Part shown: piece by piece, positions 16,370 to 25,339 of the stretch
How positions within the stretch are numbered: position 1 is the stretch's first letter
Layout of the letters: each line of letters begins with the position of its first letter
From: an uncultured Desulfovibrio sp.
Lineage (GTDB): Bacteria; Desulfobacterota; Desulfovibrionia; Desulfovibrionales; Desulfovibrionaceae
Reading direction: 5' to 3'
DNA: 64,000 bases
Assembly: GCA_913063155.1 (NCBI GenBank)
Contig: CAJXYU010000001.1
Location: 806,001-870,000, forward strand
Translations under genes and position numbers: made by a program
The notes under the pieces: model-generated
Told to the model about the DNA's origin: nothing
Databases searched by the model: none
Seen by the model: the letters and a program-made list of their open reading frames with translations, nothing else

Positions 16370-18103
16370 ATGAATTCGCTGATCATTGCAGCGCTTTGCT
16401 TCGTAGGGTATTTCGTTGCCTATTACACCTACGGCAAATTCCTTTCCAAGAAAATTTTCAAGATCGACGAGGCGCTGGAGTGTCCCAGTTGCACCTTGCA
16501 GGACGACAAGGACTACGTTCCCACCAAAAAGGAAGTACTGTTCGGGCACCACTTCACGTCCATCGCCGGCCTCGGCCCCATTGTAGGACCGGCCATCGCC
16601 ATCATCTGGGGCTGGGTTCCGGCCGTGGTCTGGGTCTTCCTGGGTTCCATCTTCATGGGTGCAGTGCACGACTTCGGCGCGCTCATGGTTTCCCTGCGCA
16701 ACCAGGGCCGCTCCGTGGGCGACGTGGCTTCCAGCCTCATCAGCCACCGTGTGCGCACCCTGTTTCTGCTGATCATCTTTTTCGAACTCTGGATCGTCAT
16801 TGCGGTGTTCGCCCTCATCATCGGCATTCTCTTCAACATGTATCCCGCAGCGGTCATCCCGGTCTGGGGTGAAATCCCCATCGCCATCCTGCTCGGCTAC
16901 ATGATCTACAAGAGGGGCCATGGCCACACCATGTGGGGCGTCGTGGCGCTCATCACCATGTACGTCACCGTGGTCATCGGCGCATTCTACCCCCTAAACA
17001 TGCCTTCCATCGCAGGCCTGAACCCCATCGTCGTCTGGGTCCTGGTCATGCTGGTCTACGCCTATATCGCTTCCGTGCTGCCGGTCACCACGCTGCTGCA
17101 GCCGCGCGACTACATCAACGGTCACCAGCTCCTGGTCGCCCTGGCCCTGCTCAGCGTCGGCGCGGTCGTGGCCGCCCCGGACTTCGTGGCCCCGGCCATC
17201 AACCCCTCGCCTGAAGGAGCGCCGCCCATCCTGCCCTTCCTGTTTGTGGTCATCGCCTGCGGCGCCATTTCCGGCTTCCATTCCCTGGTCTCTTCGGGCA
17301 CCAGCGCCAAGCAGTGCGAATCCGAACGCGACTGCCAGTTCATCGGATACGGTTCCATGCTCACCGAAGCAGGCCTGTCAACCCTGGTCATCATCGCCGT
17401 TGGCGCGGGCATCGGCCTGGGCCTGCACACCGCCGACGGCGGCCTGCTCACCGGCACCGAAGCCTTCACCACCCACTACGCATCCTGGTCCTCGGCCGCA
17501 GGCCTGGGCGCCAAACTCAAGGCGTTTGTGGAAGGCTCCGCCAACCTCATGGCCTCCTACGGCATTCCCAAGAACATCTCCCTGGCCGTCATGGGCGTAT
17601 TCCTGGTGAGCTTCGCAGCCACCACCCTGGACAGCGCCACCCGCATCCAGCGTTACGTGGTAGGCGAACTGGCCCAGGCATACAAAATGCCCGTCCTGGC
17701 CAAGCCGCACGCAGCCACCTTCATCGCCGTGGGAACCGCAGCCGTGCTCTGCTTCAACGGCGGTTTCGGCATCGCCGAGGTCAAGAAGGGAGCCCTGGCG
17801 CTCTGGCCGCTCTTCGGCACCGTGAACCAACTCATGGCCGCCATGGCTCTGCTGGTCATCACCGTGTATCTGGCCCGCCGCAAGGCTCCGTCCATCGTCA
17901 CGGCCATCCCGCTGGTGTTCATGGTCGTCATGACCGGTTGGGCCATGGTCTACAATCTCCAGGACTTCATGGCCAAGGATAACATGATGCTCTTCACCAT
18001 CGGCCTCATCGTCCTGCTACTCGAAATCTGGATGATCGTAGAGACCGTCATGGTCATGAAAAAGGTCATCTCCGATCCGCAACCGGTCGAGGACTGCGTT
18101 TAA
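16370..18103 (+). CDS. cstA: Carbon starvation protein CstA family transporter
   Basis: A 577-residue polytopic inner-membrane protein. It shows the CstA hallmarks near the N-terminus, HHFTSIAGLGPIVGPAIAIIWGW, then alternating hydrophobic segments, the SGTSAKQ motif near 305 and TTLDSATR near 425. The family takes up peptides or pyruvate under nutrient limitation; the short form lacks the extended C-terminus of the E. coli protein. The ATG at 16370 follows AGGGGG; the in-frame start at 16325 has no such site. A terminator follows, so it is likely monocistronic. Confidence 0.92.
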   Translation: MNSLIIAALCFVGYFVAYYTYGKFLSKKIFKIDEALECPSCTLQDDKDYVPTKKEVLFGHHFTSIAGLGPIVGPAIAIIWGWVPAVVWVFLGSIFMGAVHDFGALMVSLRNQGRSVGDVASSLISHRVRTLFLLIIFFELWIVIAVFALIIGILFNMYPAAVIPVWGEIPIAILLGYMIYKRGHGHTMWGVVALITMYVTVVIGAFYPLNMPSIAGLNPIVVWVLVMLVYAYIASVLPVTTLLQPRDYINGHQLLVALALLSVGAVVAAPDFVAPAINPSPEGAPPILPFLFVVIACGAISGFHSLVSSGTSAKQCESERDCQFIGYGSMLTEAGLSTLVIIAVGAGIGLGLHTADGGLLTGTEAFTTHYASWSSAAGLGAKLKAFVEGSANLMASYGIPKNISLAVMGVFLVSFAATTLDSATRIQRYVVGELAQAYKMPVLAKPHAATFIAVGTAAVLCFNGGFGIAEVKKGALALWPLFGTVNQLMAAMALLVITVYLARRKAPSIVTAIPLVFMVVMTGWAMVYNLQDFMAKDNMMLFTIGLIVLLLEIWMIVETVMVMKKVISDPQPVEDCV

Positions 18104-18131
18104 CACAATCCTCCTGTGCACCGCATATTGT

Positions 18132-18155
18132 GGGCCGCCTTCGGGCGGCCCTTTG
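18132..18155 (+). terminator. Terminator after cstA
   Basis: An 8-bp stem GGGCCGCC (18132-18139) with GGCGGCCC (18144-18151), a TTCG tetraloop and a TTT tail. Confidence 0.85.
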
Positions 18156-18340
18156 TTTATGCCGTCTTGTCCCTGGCCTACAAAAAAAATCGTCCTTTTG
18201 ATACGGTCCGGTTTCAGCCCGTTTTCGGCTTTCTGGTCCTCCCCATGCTTTTTTCATGACAAATGGCTTGGATAGTTCACAGTTCCGATCTTTTTTGCTA
18301 GCGTATAGAAAAAATCTAGAAACTGCGGTGGGGAGGCAGG

Positions 18341-18802
18341 ATGTCACTTCATAAACTCAGGGCCGTTTTCAAGGACCTGAACGACAAGTCGGACAAGGCC
18401 CGAGAGGCGGCCTTATTCGAAATACAGGAACTCAAGAAGGATCTCACGGAACTGCAACGGCACCTTTCCGGCCGCAAGCGGGAGACCAGCATCGTGCCCG
18501 AGGATCTGATCCGTTCCGCCTACGACATTTCATACCATTACCGGGGCATGCAGCAACGCCAGGCCATTCTTGCCGAGCTGCACGAGGAGATGGAAATCGC
18601 CGATGCCATGGAATATCTGGAATCGCGCGGGGCCAAAATGCTGCAGCGGCCCGCAGGCTGGCATTGGACCAGCTCGCAGGACGAACGGTTTCTCTTGCAC
18701 GAAGACGACGCCATCACAGCGGCCAAGAAGCTACGCAAGCTCCTGGCCAGCGGCAAGCGCCGGAAAAAGACCGCCAAGAAGAAAAAGGCCTTGAAGAATT
18801 AA
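18341..18802 (+). CDS. Hypothetical basic protein
   Basis: A 153-residue soluble protein that I do not recognise. The N-terminal half (about 1-50) is a charged, probably coiled-coil helix; the middle has AYDISYHYRGMQQRQ and an acidic helix. The last 20 residues are almost all Lys, Arg and Ala, which could bind nucleic acid or polyanions. A strong GGGGAGG site precedes the ATG. It is flanked by cstA and an acetyltransferase gene in the same direction, but 237 bp separates it from cstA, so it probably has its own promoter. Confidence 0.75.
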   Translation: MSLHKLRAVFKDLNDKSDKAREAALFEIQELKKDLTELQRHLSGRKRETSIVPEDLIRSAYDISYHYRGMQQRQAILAELHEEMEIADAMEYLESRGAKMLQRPAGWHWTSSQDERFLLHEDDAITAAKKLRKLLASGKRRKKTAKKKKALKN

Positions 18803-18856
18803 AATATTGGGGGGAGGGGAAGCCCTTTTTCAAAACTTTCTGACGATCGCTTTGCG

Positions 18857-19396
18857 ATGGAAAACAACAAAACATATTTTCTGAAATCCGAACGGCTGGG
18901 CTTTCGATGCTGGAGCATGGGCGACCTGGTTTTGGCCGCATTGCTGTGGGGCGACATCGAAGTAACCCGGCTCATCGACGCACGTGAACAGCTGCGTGAA
19001 AAGCAGATCCGTGAAAAACTGGAGCAGGAAATTCTGCGACAGGGAGAACACGGGGTGCAGTACTGGCCAGTGTTCCGACTGAAGGATGGCGACTTTGTGG
19101 GCTGTTGCGGTTTGCGGCCCTATGACCTGTCAGAAAGCATCTATGAAATAGGTTTTCACATCGGCCGCGCCCACTGGCGCAATGGCTACGCGTTTGAGGC
19201 CGCACAAACCGTCATTTCACACGCCTTCGGCTCTCTGGGAGTTTGCGCACTTTTTGCCGGGCACAACCCGGCCAATTCGGCCTCAGCCGCCCTCCTGACG
19301 AAGCTGGGCTTTGCCTACACCCATGACGAGTTCTATCCACCAACAGGATTGAATCATCCGTCGTATCTGCTCAAAAGCAATTCCAACGAGCAGTGA
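18857..19396 (+). CDS. GNAT-family N-acetyltransferase (RimJ/RimL-like)
   Basis: A 179-residue acetyltransferase. It begins with the ...SERLGFR pattern, then GDFVGCCGL, the YEIGFHI strand and the acyl-CoA loop GRAHWRNGYAFEAAQ, followed by HNPANSASAALLTKLGF. The fold points to acetyl-CoA transfer onto an amino group, perhaps a protein N-terminus or a small molecule; the substrate is unknown. The ATG has no good ribosome-binding site, and it may be read through from the upstream gene, 54 bp away. Confidence 0.85.
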   Translation: MENNKTYFLKSERLGFRCWSMGDLVLAALLWGDIEVTRLIDAREQLREKQIREKLEQEILRQGEHGVQYWPVFRLKDGDFVGCCGLRPYDLSESIYEIGFHIGRAHWRNGYAFEAAQTVISHAFGSLGVCALFAGHNPANSASAALLTKLGFAYTHDEFYPPTGLNHPSYLLKSNSNEQ

Positions 19397-19472
19397 ACAG
19401 GCAGAGCGGGAATACCGGACGAAAGGACACGACCGCACCACGAAACAAGGCCCAGCAGACTTCCCCGGCAAA

Positions 19473-19784
19473 CTACAGATTCATGTCATATTCGGAATCG
19501 ACGTGATCGTCTTCCGGGTATTCCGGGAACGCGTGCTCGCCGAAACCCGGTTCCGGGTTGAGCACCTGTTCATAGATTTCCTGCAGGCGCTGCTCAAGCT
19601 CTTTGTTGACTTCAAGAGCTTCCATCAGCCGGGTCGGATCAATATCGCTTTCGGCGGTACCGGGCAGCCCTTCCTCCACAAGGAAATCCATGGAATCGTC
19701 GAACCGGGTCGGGTCGTCTCCGGCCAGTGCAGGGGATGCGAAAAGGAACAAGAGCAGCAGGACGGCGGTCAGGTATTTCAGCAC
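19473..19784 (-). CDS. Small secreted acidic protein, unknown
   Basis: A 103-residue protein with a signal peptide (Leu-rich core ending at SPALAGD). The mature part is acidic, with a helix rich in Glu and Leu near its middle and a Pro/Asp tail. I do not recognise the family. The GTG at 19784 is preferred because AAGGAG lies 6 nt upstream; a TTG five codons earlier is the other option. It is convergent with the acetyltransferase gene and is not part of the downstream liv operon, which lies on the same strand but starts much further right. Confidence 0.65.
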   Translation of the reverse strand: MLKYLTAVLLLLFLFASPALAGDDPTRFDDSMDFLVEEGLPGTAESDIDPTRLMEALEVNKELEQRLQEIYEQVLNPEPGFGEHAFPEYPEDDHVDSEYDMNL

Positions 19785-19929
19785 GGCTTTCTCCTTCAAC
19801 GTTCTCCACCCGCCGGAATTCTCCAGCGGGCCACCTGAAGGATTGGGATAGCAGGCTCAGGCCGAAATCACTATAAACGTAATATAAAGATGTCCGGATT
19901 GCCTTTTCTCGTCTTTTGCACTCATAAAG

Positions 19930-19960
19930 AAAAGGGCCGCCCCTTCCGGGGCGGCCCTTC
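19930..19960 (-). terminator. Terminator of the liv operon
   Basis: A 10-bp stem GGGCCGCCCC (19934-19943) with its complement at 19948-19957, a TTCC loop, and a T-rich tail on the minus strand, just beyond livF. Confidence 0.88.
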
Positions 19961-19985
19961 ATTGTCTTCGGATAAAGCAGGCAGG

Positions 19986-20723
19986 CTATCCGCCAAGATA
20001 GGCCTTTTTCACCTCCGGGTCCTCCATGAGTTCCGCGCTCGTCCCCTGAGCCACAATCTCGCCGGTGTCGATGACGTAGCCGCGGTCCGCGAACTTGAGG
20101 GCCAGATTGGCGTTCTGCTCGATGAGCAGGATGGTCATGCCTTCCTTGTTCAGCTCCTTGAGCGCCCGGAACATATCGTACATGAGCAGCGGGGCCAGCC
20201 CCATGCTCGGCTCGTCCAGCATGATGAAGGTGCACCCGGCCATGAGAGCGCGGGAGACCGCCAACATCTGCTGTTCGCCGCCCGAGAGCGATTCGCTCTG
20301 CTGCTTGCGGCGCTCGGCCAGACGTGGAAACAGCGAATACACGCGCTGATAGTCCCGCTCAATGTCCTGAGGCGTGTCCTTGCGGGCGTAGGTGGCCAGT
20401 TTGAGGTTCTCCTCCACGGTCAGGTTGCCGAAGATATGGCGGCCTTCGGGCACCAGGATCAGATGCAGTTCCGAGACGATCTTATCCGGGGTCCAACCCA
20501 GGAGGGATTCCCCGTTGTAGAAGATGCCCCCCGCCACCACCTTGGGCGCCTCGGGCGGAGGCAGCCGGGAAATGGACATGAGCGTGGTGGACTTGCCCGC
20601 TCCGTTGGCGCCGATCAGGGTGACGATCTCGCCCCTGTCCACGTGAAAGGAGATACCGTGCAGGGCTTCAATGTTGCCGTACTTGACCTTGAGGTCCTTG
20701 ATTTCGAGAAGTCGTTCGCTCAT
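19986..20723 (-). CDS. livF: Branched-chain amino-acid ABC transporter ATPase LivF
   Basis: A 245-residue ATP-binding subunit. Walker A is GANGAGKST near residue 38, the ABC signature is LSGGEQQMLAV, and Walker B is FIMLDEPS followed by MGLAP, which is typical of LivF. The start overlaps the livG stop codon by four bases (ATGA), implying coupled translation. It works with LivG on the cytoplasmic face to drive import through LivHM. Confidence 0.96.
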   Translation of the reverse strand: MSERLLEIKDLKVKYGNIEALHGISFHVDRGEIVTLIGANGAGKSTTLMSISRLPPPEAPKVVAGGIFYNGESLLGWTPDKIVSELHLILVPEGRHIFGNLTVEENLKLATYARKDTPQDIERDYQRVYSLFPRLAERRKQQSESLSGGEQQMLAVSRALMAGCTFIMLDEPSMGLAPLLMYDMFRALKELNKEGMTILLIEQNANLALKFADRGYVIDTGEIVAQGTSAELMEDPEVKKAYLGG

Positions 20724-21487
20724 ATGGTGTCGTCCCCCAGATAGGCCTTGATGACCGTGGGATCGTTCTGGATTTGTTCGGGCGTTCCTTCAGCTATGGT
20801 GGCTCCGAAGTCGATGCACTTGATGTACTGACACAGGCTCATGACCACCTTCATCTGGTGTTCGATCATCCAGATGGTGATGTCGAAGTTGTCGTGAATC
20901 CAACGTACCAGCTTGATGAGCCCTTCCACGTCCGCCGAGTTGAGCCCCGCAGCCGGCTCGTCCAGCAGCAGGAGTTTGGGCTTGATGGACATGGCCCGTG
21001 CGATCTCCACCCGCCGCTGCAGCCCGTAGGGCAGGTTCTTGGGCAGCTCGTGGGCGAACTCCTTGAGGTCCATGGCCTCCAGCATTTCCCAGGCGATATT
21101 TTCGATACGCTTTTCCGAATCACGGTATTTTTTTGTGCGCAAAAAGGCGTCGAACACGCTGTAGCCCTTCCGGTAATGCTGGGCGATGCGGATGTTGTCC
21201 ATGACGGTCATGTCGTGCCAGAGCCGAATGTTCTGGAAGGTGCGGGCGATGCCCATGCTCGTGACCTGGTGCGGCTTGAGCCCGGCAGTGTTGCTGCCGT
21301 TGAAGGAAATGCCCCCTTCCGTGGGCTGATAAAACCCGGACACCAGATTGAAGATGGTGGTCTTGCCCGCGCCATTGGGGCCGATGAGCCCCACCAACTC
21401 GCCGCCCTGCAGTTCGATCTCGAACTTGGAGACGGCCTGGAGACCGCCGAACCGCTGCGTCATTTCGTCGATTTTCAAAAGCGACAT
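20720..21487 (-). CDS. livG: Branched-chain amino-acid ABC transporter ATPase LivG
   Basis: A 255-residue ATPase. Walker A is GPNGAGKTT; the family-specific GLKPHQVTSMGIARTFQNIRL segment follows. The signature region reads LPYGLQRRVEIARA and Walker B is LLLLDEPAAGLN. LivG-type insertions between Walker A and the signature are present. Stop overlaps the livF start; start lies 10 bp beyond livM. Confidence 0.96.
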   Translation of the reverse strand: MSLLKIDEMTQRFGGLQAVSKFEIELQGGELVGLIGPNGAGKTTIFNLVSGFYQPTEGGISFNGSNTAGLKPHQVTSMGIARTFQNIRLWHDMTVMDNIRIAQHYRKGYSVFDAFLRTKKYRDSEKRIENIAWEMLEAMDLKEFAHELPKNLPYGLQRRVEIARAMSIKPKLLLLDEPAAGLNSADVEGLIKLVRWIHDNFDITIWMIEHQMKVVMSLCQYIKCIDFGATIAEGTPEQIQNDPTVIKAYLGDDTI

Positions 21488-21496
21488 GGCAGTCTC

Positions 21497-22519
21497 CTAT
21501 TTAAAGGTGAAGTAGCGTCTGAGTTTCGGGAAGACATCCGAAAGCTCCTTGTTGCCCATGATGCCTTCGGGCCTGAACTGCATGAGCAACACCAATATGA
21601 GCGGAATGATGACCCACTTTATGATCTGCAGTGGCCGCAGGGCCTCCAGCATCAGGGTGAACAGCACGGCCGAGAGCACCGAGCCGGACAGGGAGCCCAT
21701 GCCGCCCAAATAGACCATGACCAGACACTCCGTGGACTTGAGGATGTTGAACGACTGAGGGTTCACATAGCCGATCACGTGGGCGAACAGACCGCCCGCA
21801 ATGCCCGCCAGTCCAGAGGAAAGCATGAAGGTCACCAACTTTATCTTGTTGGTGTTCACGCTCATGATTTCGGCGGCGATCTCGTCCTGGCAGATGGCGT
21901 TGACGCCCTTGCCGTAGGTGGAGGAGATGTAACGACGCAGAATCCAGAGGGTAAACGCCGTGCCCAGCAGGGTCCAGATCATCATCCAGGGAATGTCCAC
22001 AACGTCGGACATGGCGTAGACCACCTGCTTCATGCCCATGAAGCCGCGCGGACCGCCTACGATGTCCAGGTTCTCAATGCCCGAGATGACCATATAGTTC
22101 ACGGCGATGGTGATGATGGCCAGGTAGTCGCCGCGGGTCTTGAAGGACGGCACGGCCACCAGGATGCCCACCAGCGCGGCCACCACGCCGCCGACGATGA
22201 TGGCTATGGGGAAGAAGAACGGAGCCAGGTCCGGCGGCAGCAGGGGCGCGCCCAGTATCTTGTTCTGGGCGAAAAGGAGCACTGTGACGATGGAGGACAC
22301 ATAGGCCCCCACGCACATGAACGCCGCATGTCCGCAGGAGAACTCACCCATGTTGCCGTTCACCAGGTTCAGGCTGCTGGACAGGATGATGTTGATGCCC
22401 ATGAACAGGATGACCGACTGCACGTACAGGTTGAACAGCCCGGCCTGCGCGCCCGCCACAATGAGCAGGCAACCGACCGCAAAGGCGATGTTGAGGGAAT
22501 ATTTTCTCATGTCTTGCAC
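21497..22519 (-). CDS. livM: Branched-chain amino-acid ABC permease LivM
   Basis: A 340-residue inner-membrane permease with about nine hydrophobic segments and the family motif GRSFKTRGDYLAI-like (here SFKTRGDYLAIIT), plus NLVNGNMGEFSCGHAAFM. It pairs with LivH to form the channel. The start is a GTG at 22519 three codons ahead of an ATG at 22510; either could be used, since GGCGGTG lies upstream. Three bases separate it from livH. Confidence 0.93.
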   Translation of the reverse strand: MQDMRKYSLNIAFAVGCLLIVAGAQAGLFNLYVQSVILFMGINIILSSSLNLVNGNMGEFSCGHAAFMCVGAYVSSIVTVLLFAQNKILGAPLLPPDLAPFFFPIAIIVGGVVAALVGILVAVPSFKTRGDYLAIITIAVNYMVISGIENLDIVGGPRGFMGMKQVVYAMSDVVDIPWMMIWTLLGTAFTLWILRRYISSTYGKGVNAICQDEIAAEIMSVNTNKIKLVTFMLSSGLAGIAGGLFAHVIGYVNPQSFNILKSTECLVMVYLGGMGSLSGSVLSAVLFTLMLEALRPLQIIKWVIIPLILVLLMQFRPEGIMGNKELSDVFPKLRRYFTFK

Positions 22520-22522
22520 CGC

Positions 22523-23437
22523 CTAGATCTTCTGATGTCGCGCCACGCCGAACAGTCCCGTGGGCTTCATCCACAGGATGACCAGCAGGATGGAGAAGGC
22601 GATGAGGTCGCGAAGGGTCGAAGGGAAGAAAGCCACCACCAGAATTTCGATGAAGCCCAGCAGGAAACCGCCCACGAACGCGCCGCGGATATCGCCGATG
22701 CCGCCCACCACGGCAGCGATGAACGCCTTCCAACCGATGAGCGCGCCCATGTAGGGCTCCAGGATGGGGTAGGACATGGCGAAGAGCATACCCGCCAGAC
22801 CGGCGAACCCCGAACCGAGCACAAAGGTGAACACGATGATGTTGTCCACGGGAATGCCCATGAGCGGAATAGCGAACTTATCATAGGATATGGCGCGCAT
22901 GGCCATGCCGATGCGCGTACGGGTGACGATGAAGTTCAAAATACCGAACACGGCGAAGGCCGCGAAAATGACCAGGACCTTAAGGTTGGTCACGGACACG
23001 TTCCCCAAGGTCCAGACCGTCTTTTCCATGAGCTCGGGAAATTTCTTTCGGCTCGCGCCCAGCAGGGCCAGGTTGCCGTTTTCCAGGATCAGGCCACACA
23101 TGAGCGCGGTGATGACCACGTACAACCGATGAGCGCCTTTGCGCCGCAGCGGGCGGTAGGCGATACGCTCCAGGGTCACGCCCACTCCGGCGGTGAGGAT
23201 CATGGTCAGCGGCACGCCGAGGGCCAGCACGGCCCAGCCGGGCAGGTTCAGCCCCTGCACCCCGAGCACGAAAACCGAAACGCCGAAGGCGATGTACGCC
23301 CCCACCATGAATATGTCGCCGTGGGCGAAGTTGATGAGCAGCAGCACGCCGTACACGAGCGTATAGCCCAGGGCGATGAGTGCATAGAAGCTGCCCCATT
23401 GCAGTGCATTGATTATATTTTGAAATAGAGCTTCCAC
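22523..23437 (-). CDS. livH: Branched-chain amino-acid ABC permease LivH
   Basis: A 304-residue inner-membrane permease. Typical features are LQWGSFYALIALGYTLVYG near the start, NFAHGDIFMVGAY, and the EAA-like cytoplasmic loop with RTRIGMAMRAIS. Eight or so membrane segments are visible. It is the first permease gene after the binding protein and is separated from it by an 87-bp gap with a hairpin. Confidence 0.95.
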   Translation of the reverse strand: MEALFQNIINALQWGSFYALIALGYTLVYGVLLLINFAHGDIFMVGAYIAFGVSVFVLGVQGLNLPGWAVLALGVPLTMILTAGVGVTLERIAYRPLRRKGAHRLYVVITALMCGLILENGNLALLGASRKKFPELMEKTVWTLGNVSVTNLKVLVIFAAFAVFGILNFIVTRTRIGMAMRAISYDKFAIPLMGIPVDNIIVFTFVLGSGFAGLAGMLFAMSYPILEPYMGALIGWKAFIAAVVGGIGDIRGAFVGGFLLGFIEILVVAFFPSTLRDLIAFSILLVILWMKPTGLFGVARHQKI

Positions 23438-23469
23438 TTGGGTCCCCTTACGGGTGAATTAAAGGTCAA

Positions 23470-23495
23470 GCGGGGACCGGTACTCCGATCCCCGC
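23470..23495 (-). other. Intercistronic hairpin between livK and livH
   Basis: A 7-bp stem GCGGGGA/TCCCCGC with a 12-nt loop in the 87-bp gap. It has no strong T-run on the minus strand. Such hairpins often protect the binding-protein mRNA or cause partial termination so that livK is made in excess; that role is inferred. Confidence 0.5.
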
Positions 23496-23524
23496 CATAT
23501 TGCCGGATTAGACGAATCGCGTAT

Positions 23525-24709
23525 TTACGGACAAACGGATTCGGCGAACACGAACTGTCCCTGGTCGTCGATGCGGACCACCACGGCGCACTTGATGGGG
23601 TCGCCCTGCGCGTCGAACTTCATGTTGCCGGTGACGCCAGCGAATTCCTTTATGCCACCGAGGGCGTCGCGGATGGCCTGGCGCTCCTTGCGCACATCGG
23701 AGTCGTATGAACCGGACTCCTGAATGGCCTGCAGCACCAGACGGGTGGCGTCCCAAGTCAGGGCCGCGACATCGTCCGGGGTGTAGCCGTACTTCTTGCT
23801 GTAACGGTCGATGAACACCTTGGTGTCCCCCTTGGCGCCGGCCGCGGCGTAGTGGGTGGAGAAGAACTGGCCCTTGCAGTCGTCACCGCACAGGGTCATG
23901 AGCTCTGCGGAGCCCCAGGCGTCGGAACCCATGAACGGGCCTTTCCAACCCAGGTCGTGAGCCTGCTTGATGATCAGGGCGACCTGGTTATAGTTGTCGG
24001 GGACGAAGATGAAGTCAGGCTTGGCGGCGATGATCTTGGTCAGCTGGGCCGAGAAGTCCTGGTCCTTGGTGCCGTGGGATTCGAAGGCCACAACGGTTCC
24101 GGAGCCGTGTTTCTTCTCCCATTCGGACTGGAAGATTTCAGCCAATCCCTTGGAGTAGTCGTTGGAAATGTCGAAAAGAACGGCTGCGGTCTTGGCGTCG
24201 AACTGCTTGGTGGCGAAGTTCACGGCAACCGGTCCCTGGAACGGATCCAGGAATGCGGCGCGGAACACCCACGGACGATCCTTGGTAGTGTCCGGGTTGG
24301 TGGACCACGGAGAAATCATGGGTACACGGTTGTCGTTGCAGGTGCCGCCGGCGGGCACGGCCTGCTTGGAGGAGTTGGGTCCGATGATGGCCACCACCTG
24401 GTCCTGCTCGATGAGTTTCAGAGCCGCGTTGACTGCGGATTCGGCCTTGGATTCGTTATCCTCGTAGACGAATTCCAGCTTGTACTTTTTGCCGCCCACC
24501 TCCAGGCCGCCTTGGGAGTTGACGTCCTCCTTGAGCATTTCGGCTGCGTACTTGGAAGCCTCGCCAACCTTGGGAATATCTCCGGTCAGGGGAATGTTGA
24601 AACCGATTTTGATGGTGTCTTCCCCACCGCCACCGCCGCAGCCTGCGAGCATGAAAGCGCCCACCATGAGCAGCGTCGTCAGGCCGATTTTAAACAGATT
24701 CCTTTTCAT
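23525..24709 (-). CDS. livK: Branched-chain amino-acid binding lipoprotein LivK-type
   Basis: A 394-residue periplasmic binding protein of the Leu/Ile/Val family. The signal peptide ends in a lipobox L-A-G-C (Cys near 24) followed by a Gly-rich linker, so it is a lipid-anchored protein. The Peripla_BP_6 fold shows IKIGFNIPLTG at the start, VAIIGPNSSKQAVPAG, and MISPWSTNP. A strong ribosome-binding site (AGGGAGG) precedes the ATG. It is the first gene of the livKHMGF operon; substrate specificity cannot be set from sequence. Confidence 0.94.
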   Translation of the reverse strand: MKRNLFKIGLTTLLMVGAFMLAGCGGGGGEDTIKIGFNIPLTGDIPKVGEASKYAAEMLKEDVNSQGGLEVGGKKYKLEFVYEDNESKAESAVNAALKLIEQDQVVAIIGPNSSKQAVPAGGTCNDNRVPMISPWSTNPDTTKDRPWVFRAAFLDPFQGPVAVNFATKQFDAKTAAVLFDISNDYSKGLAEIFQSEWEKKHGSGTVVAFESHGTKDQDFSAQLTKIIAAKPDFIFVPDNYNQVALIIKQAHDLGWKGPFMGSDAWGSAELMTLCGDDCKGQFFSTHYAAAGAKGDTKVFIDRYSKKYGYTPDDVAALTWDATRLVLQAIQESGSYDSDVRKERQAIRDALGGIKEFAGVTGNMKFDAQGDPIKCAVVVRIDDQGQFVFAESVCP

Positions 24710-25339
24710 TATGCCTCCCTAGAGTTGTCACTTGAAGTGCTGCAAACCATTCGGAAAGCAATACACAATTCGACAATAAACTCAAAACGTTGCAAAACAT
24801 GATTAGCATGCAAAACACGCGGCAAAGCAAAATTTTTGCCTTCAATAATACGCAAAAGGCAAAAAATACCACTGTGCAATTAACGATCAAATCGTTTCTT
24901 CACATTTTCGGGAAAATGTGCACTTTTTTTCTCATCGCATACCGATCCACCATTTATTCCCCCTTGTGGCTCGACTGAACAGGTCCGGCCCGTCGAGCCA
25001 CACATTTGCGGGCTCTCGCATTGGACTGAAGAATCCAGCCCTGCCCAAAACCTATGAACACCCGCTTGCTGTTTTGTGCTCAAGGCTCAAGAACGCAAAA
25101 CATCAAAAAAATAAATTATTATTAATTTCAACATAATAAGCCACACCGACAGGTTTACACTACAACTATCCACAAAAACCGCTTTTCTCTTTGGCAATCT
25201 GGAGGCATTTGTCTATATTGCAGAGATGTGTTGCATCTTGTCGAAGTGCTTTTTTCCGAGTACAAGATGGGAGCGTCTTGAGAAAGTCTAGATTTCCAGA
25301 GAAGTGAATAATCGCTCCCGAGCCTGCACCGGAGGTCTT
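24710..25339. other. Gene-free A+T-rich gap with two inverted repeats
   Basis: The 630-bp region between divergent livK and the cobDQ fusion holds no convincing gene. It contains two perfect repeats: CACATTTTC/GAAAATGTG (24901-24909 with 24912-24920), followed by a T-run on the plus strand, and TGTGGCTCGAC/GTCGAGCCACA (24965-24975 with 24992-25002). Both promoters should lie here. I looked for a cobalamin riboswitch and did not find its core. Confidence 0.6.
24901..24932 (+). terminator. Terminator-like hairpin with T-run
   Basis: A 9-bp stem with a 2-nt loop (in practice about 4 nt), followed by CACTTTTTTT. No gene precedes it on the plus strand, so it may be an attenuator of a leader transcript or the end of an unseen small RNA. 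Confidence 0.4.

Noticed and set aside
20774-23428. An 884-codon open frame on the plus strand opposite the liv genes
   Set aside because: It is the antisense shadow of livG, livM and livH, which have full family motifs. Its product is His/Gln/Glu-rich and has no recognisable domain.
24710-25339. Cobalamin riboswitch upstream of cobDQ
   Set aside because: I searched by eye for the conserved core and found no convincing match; an Rfam scan would settle it.
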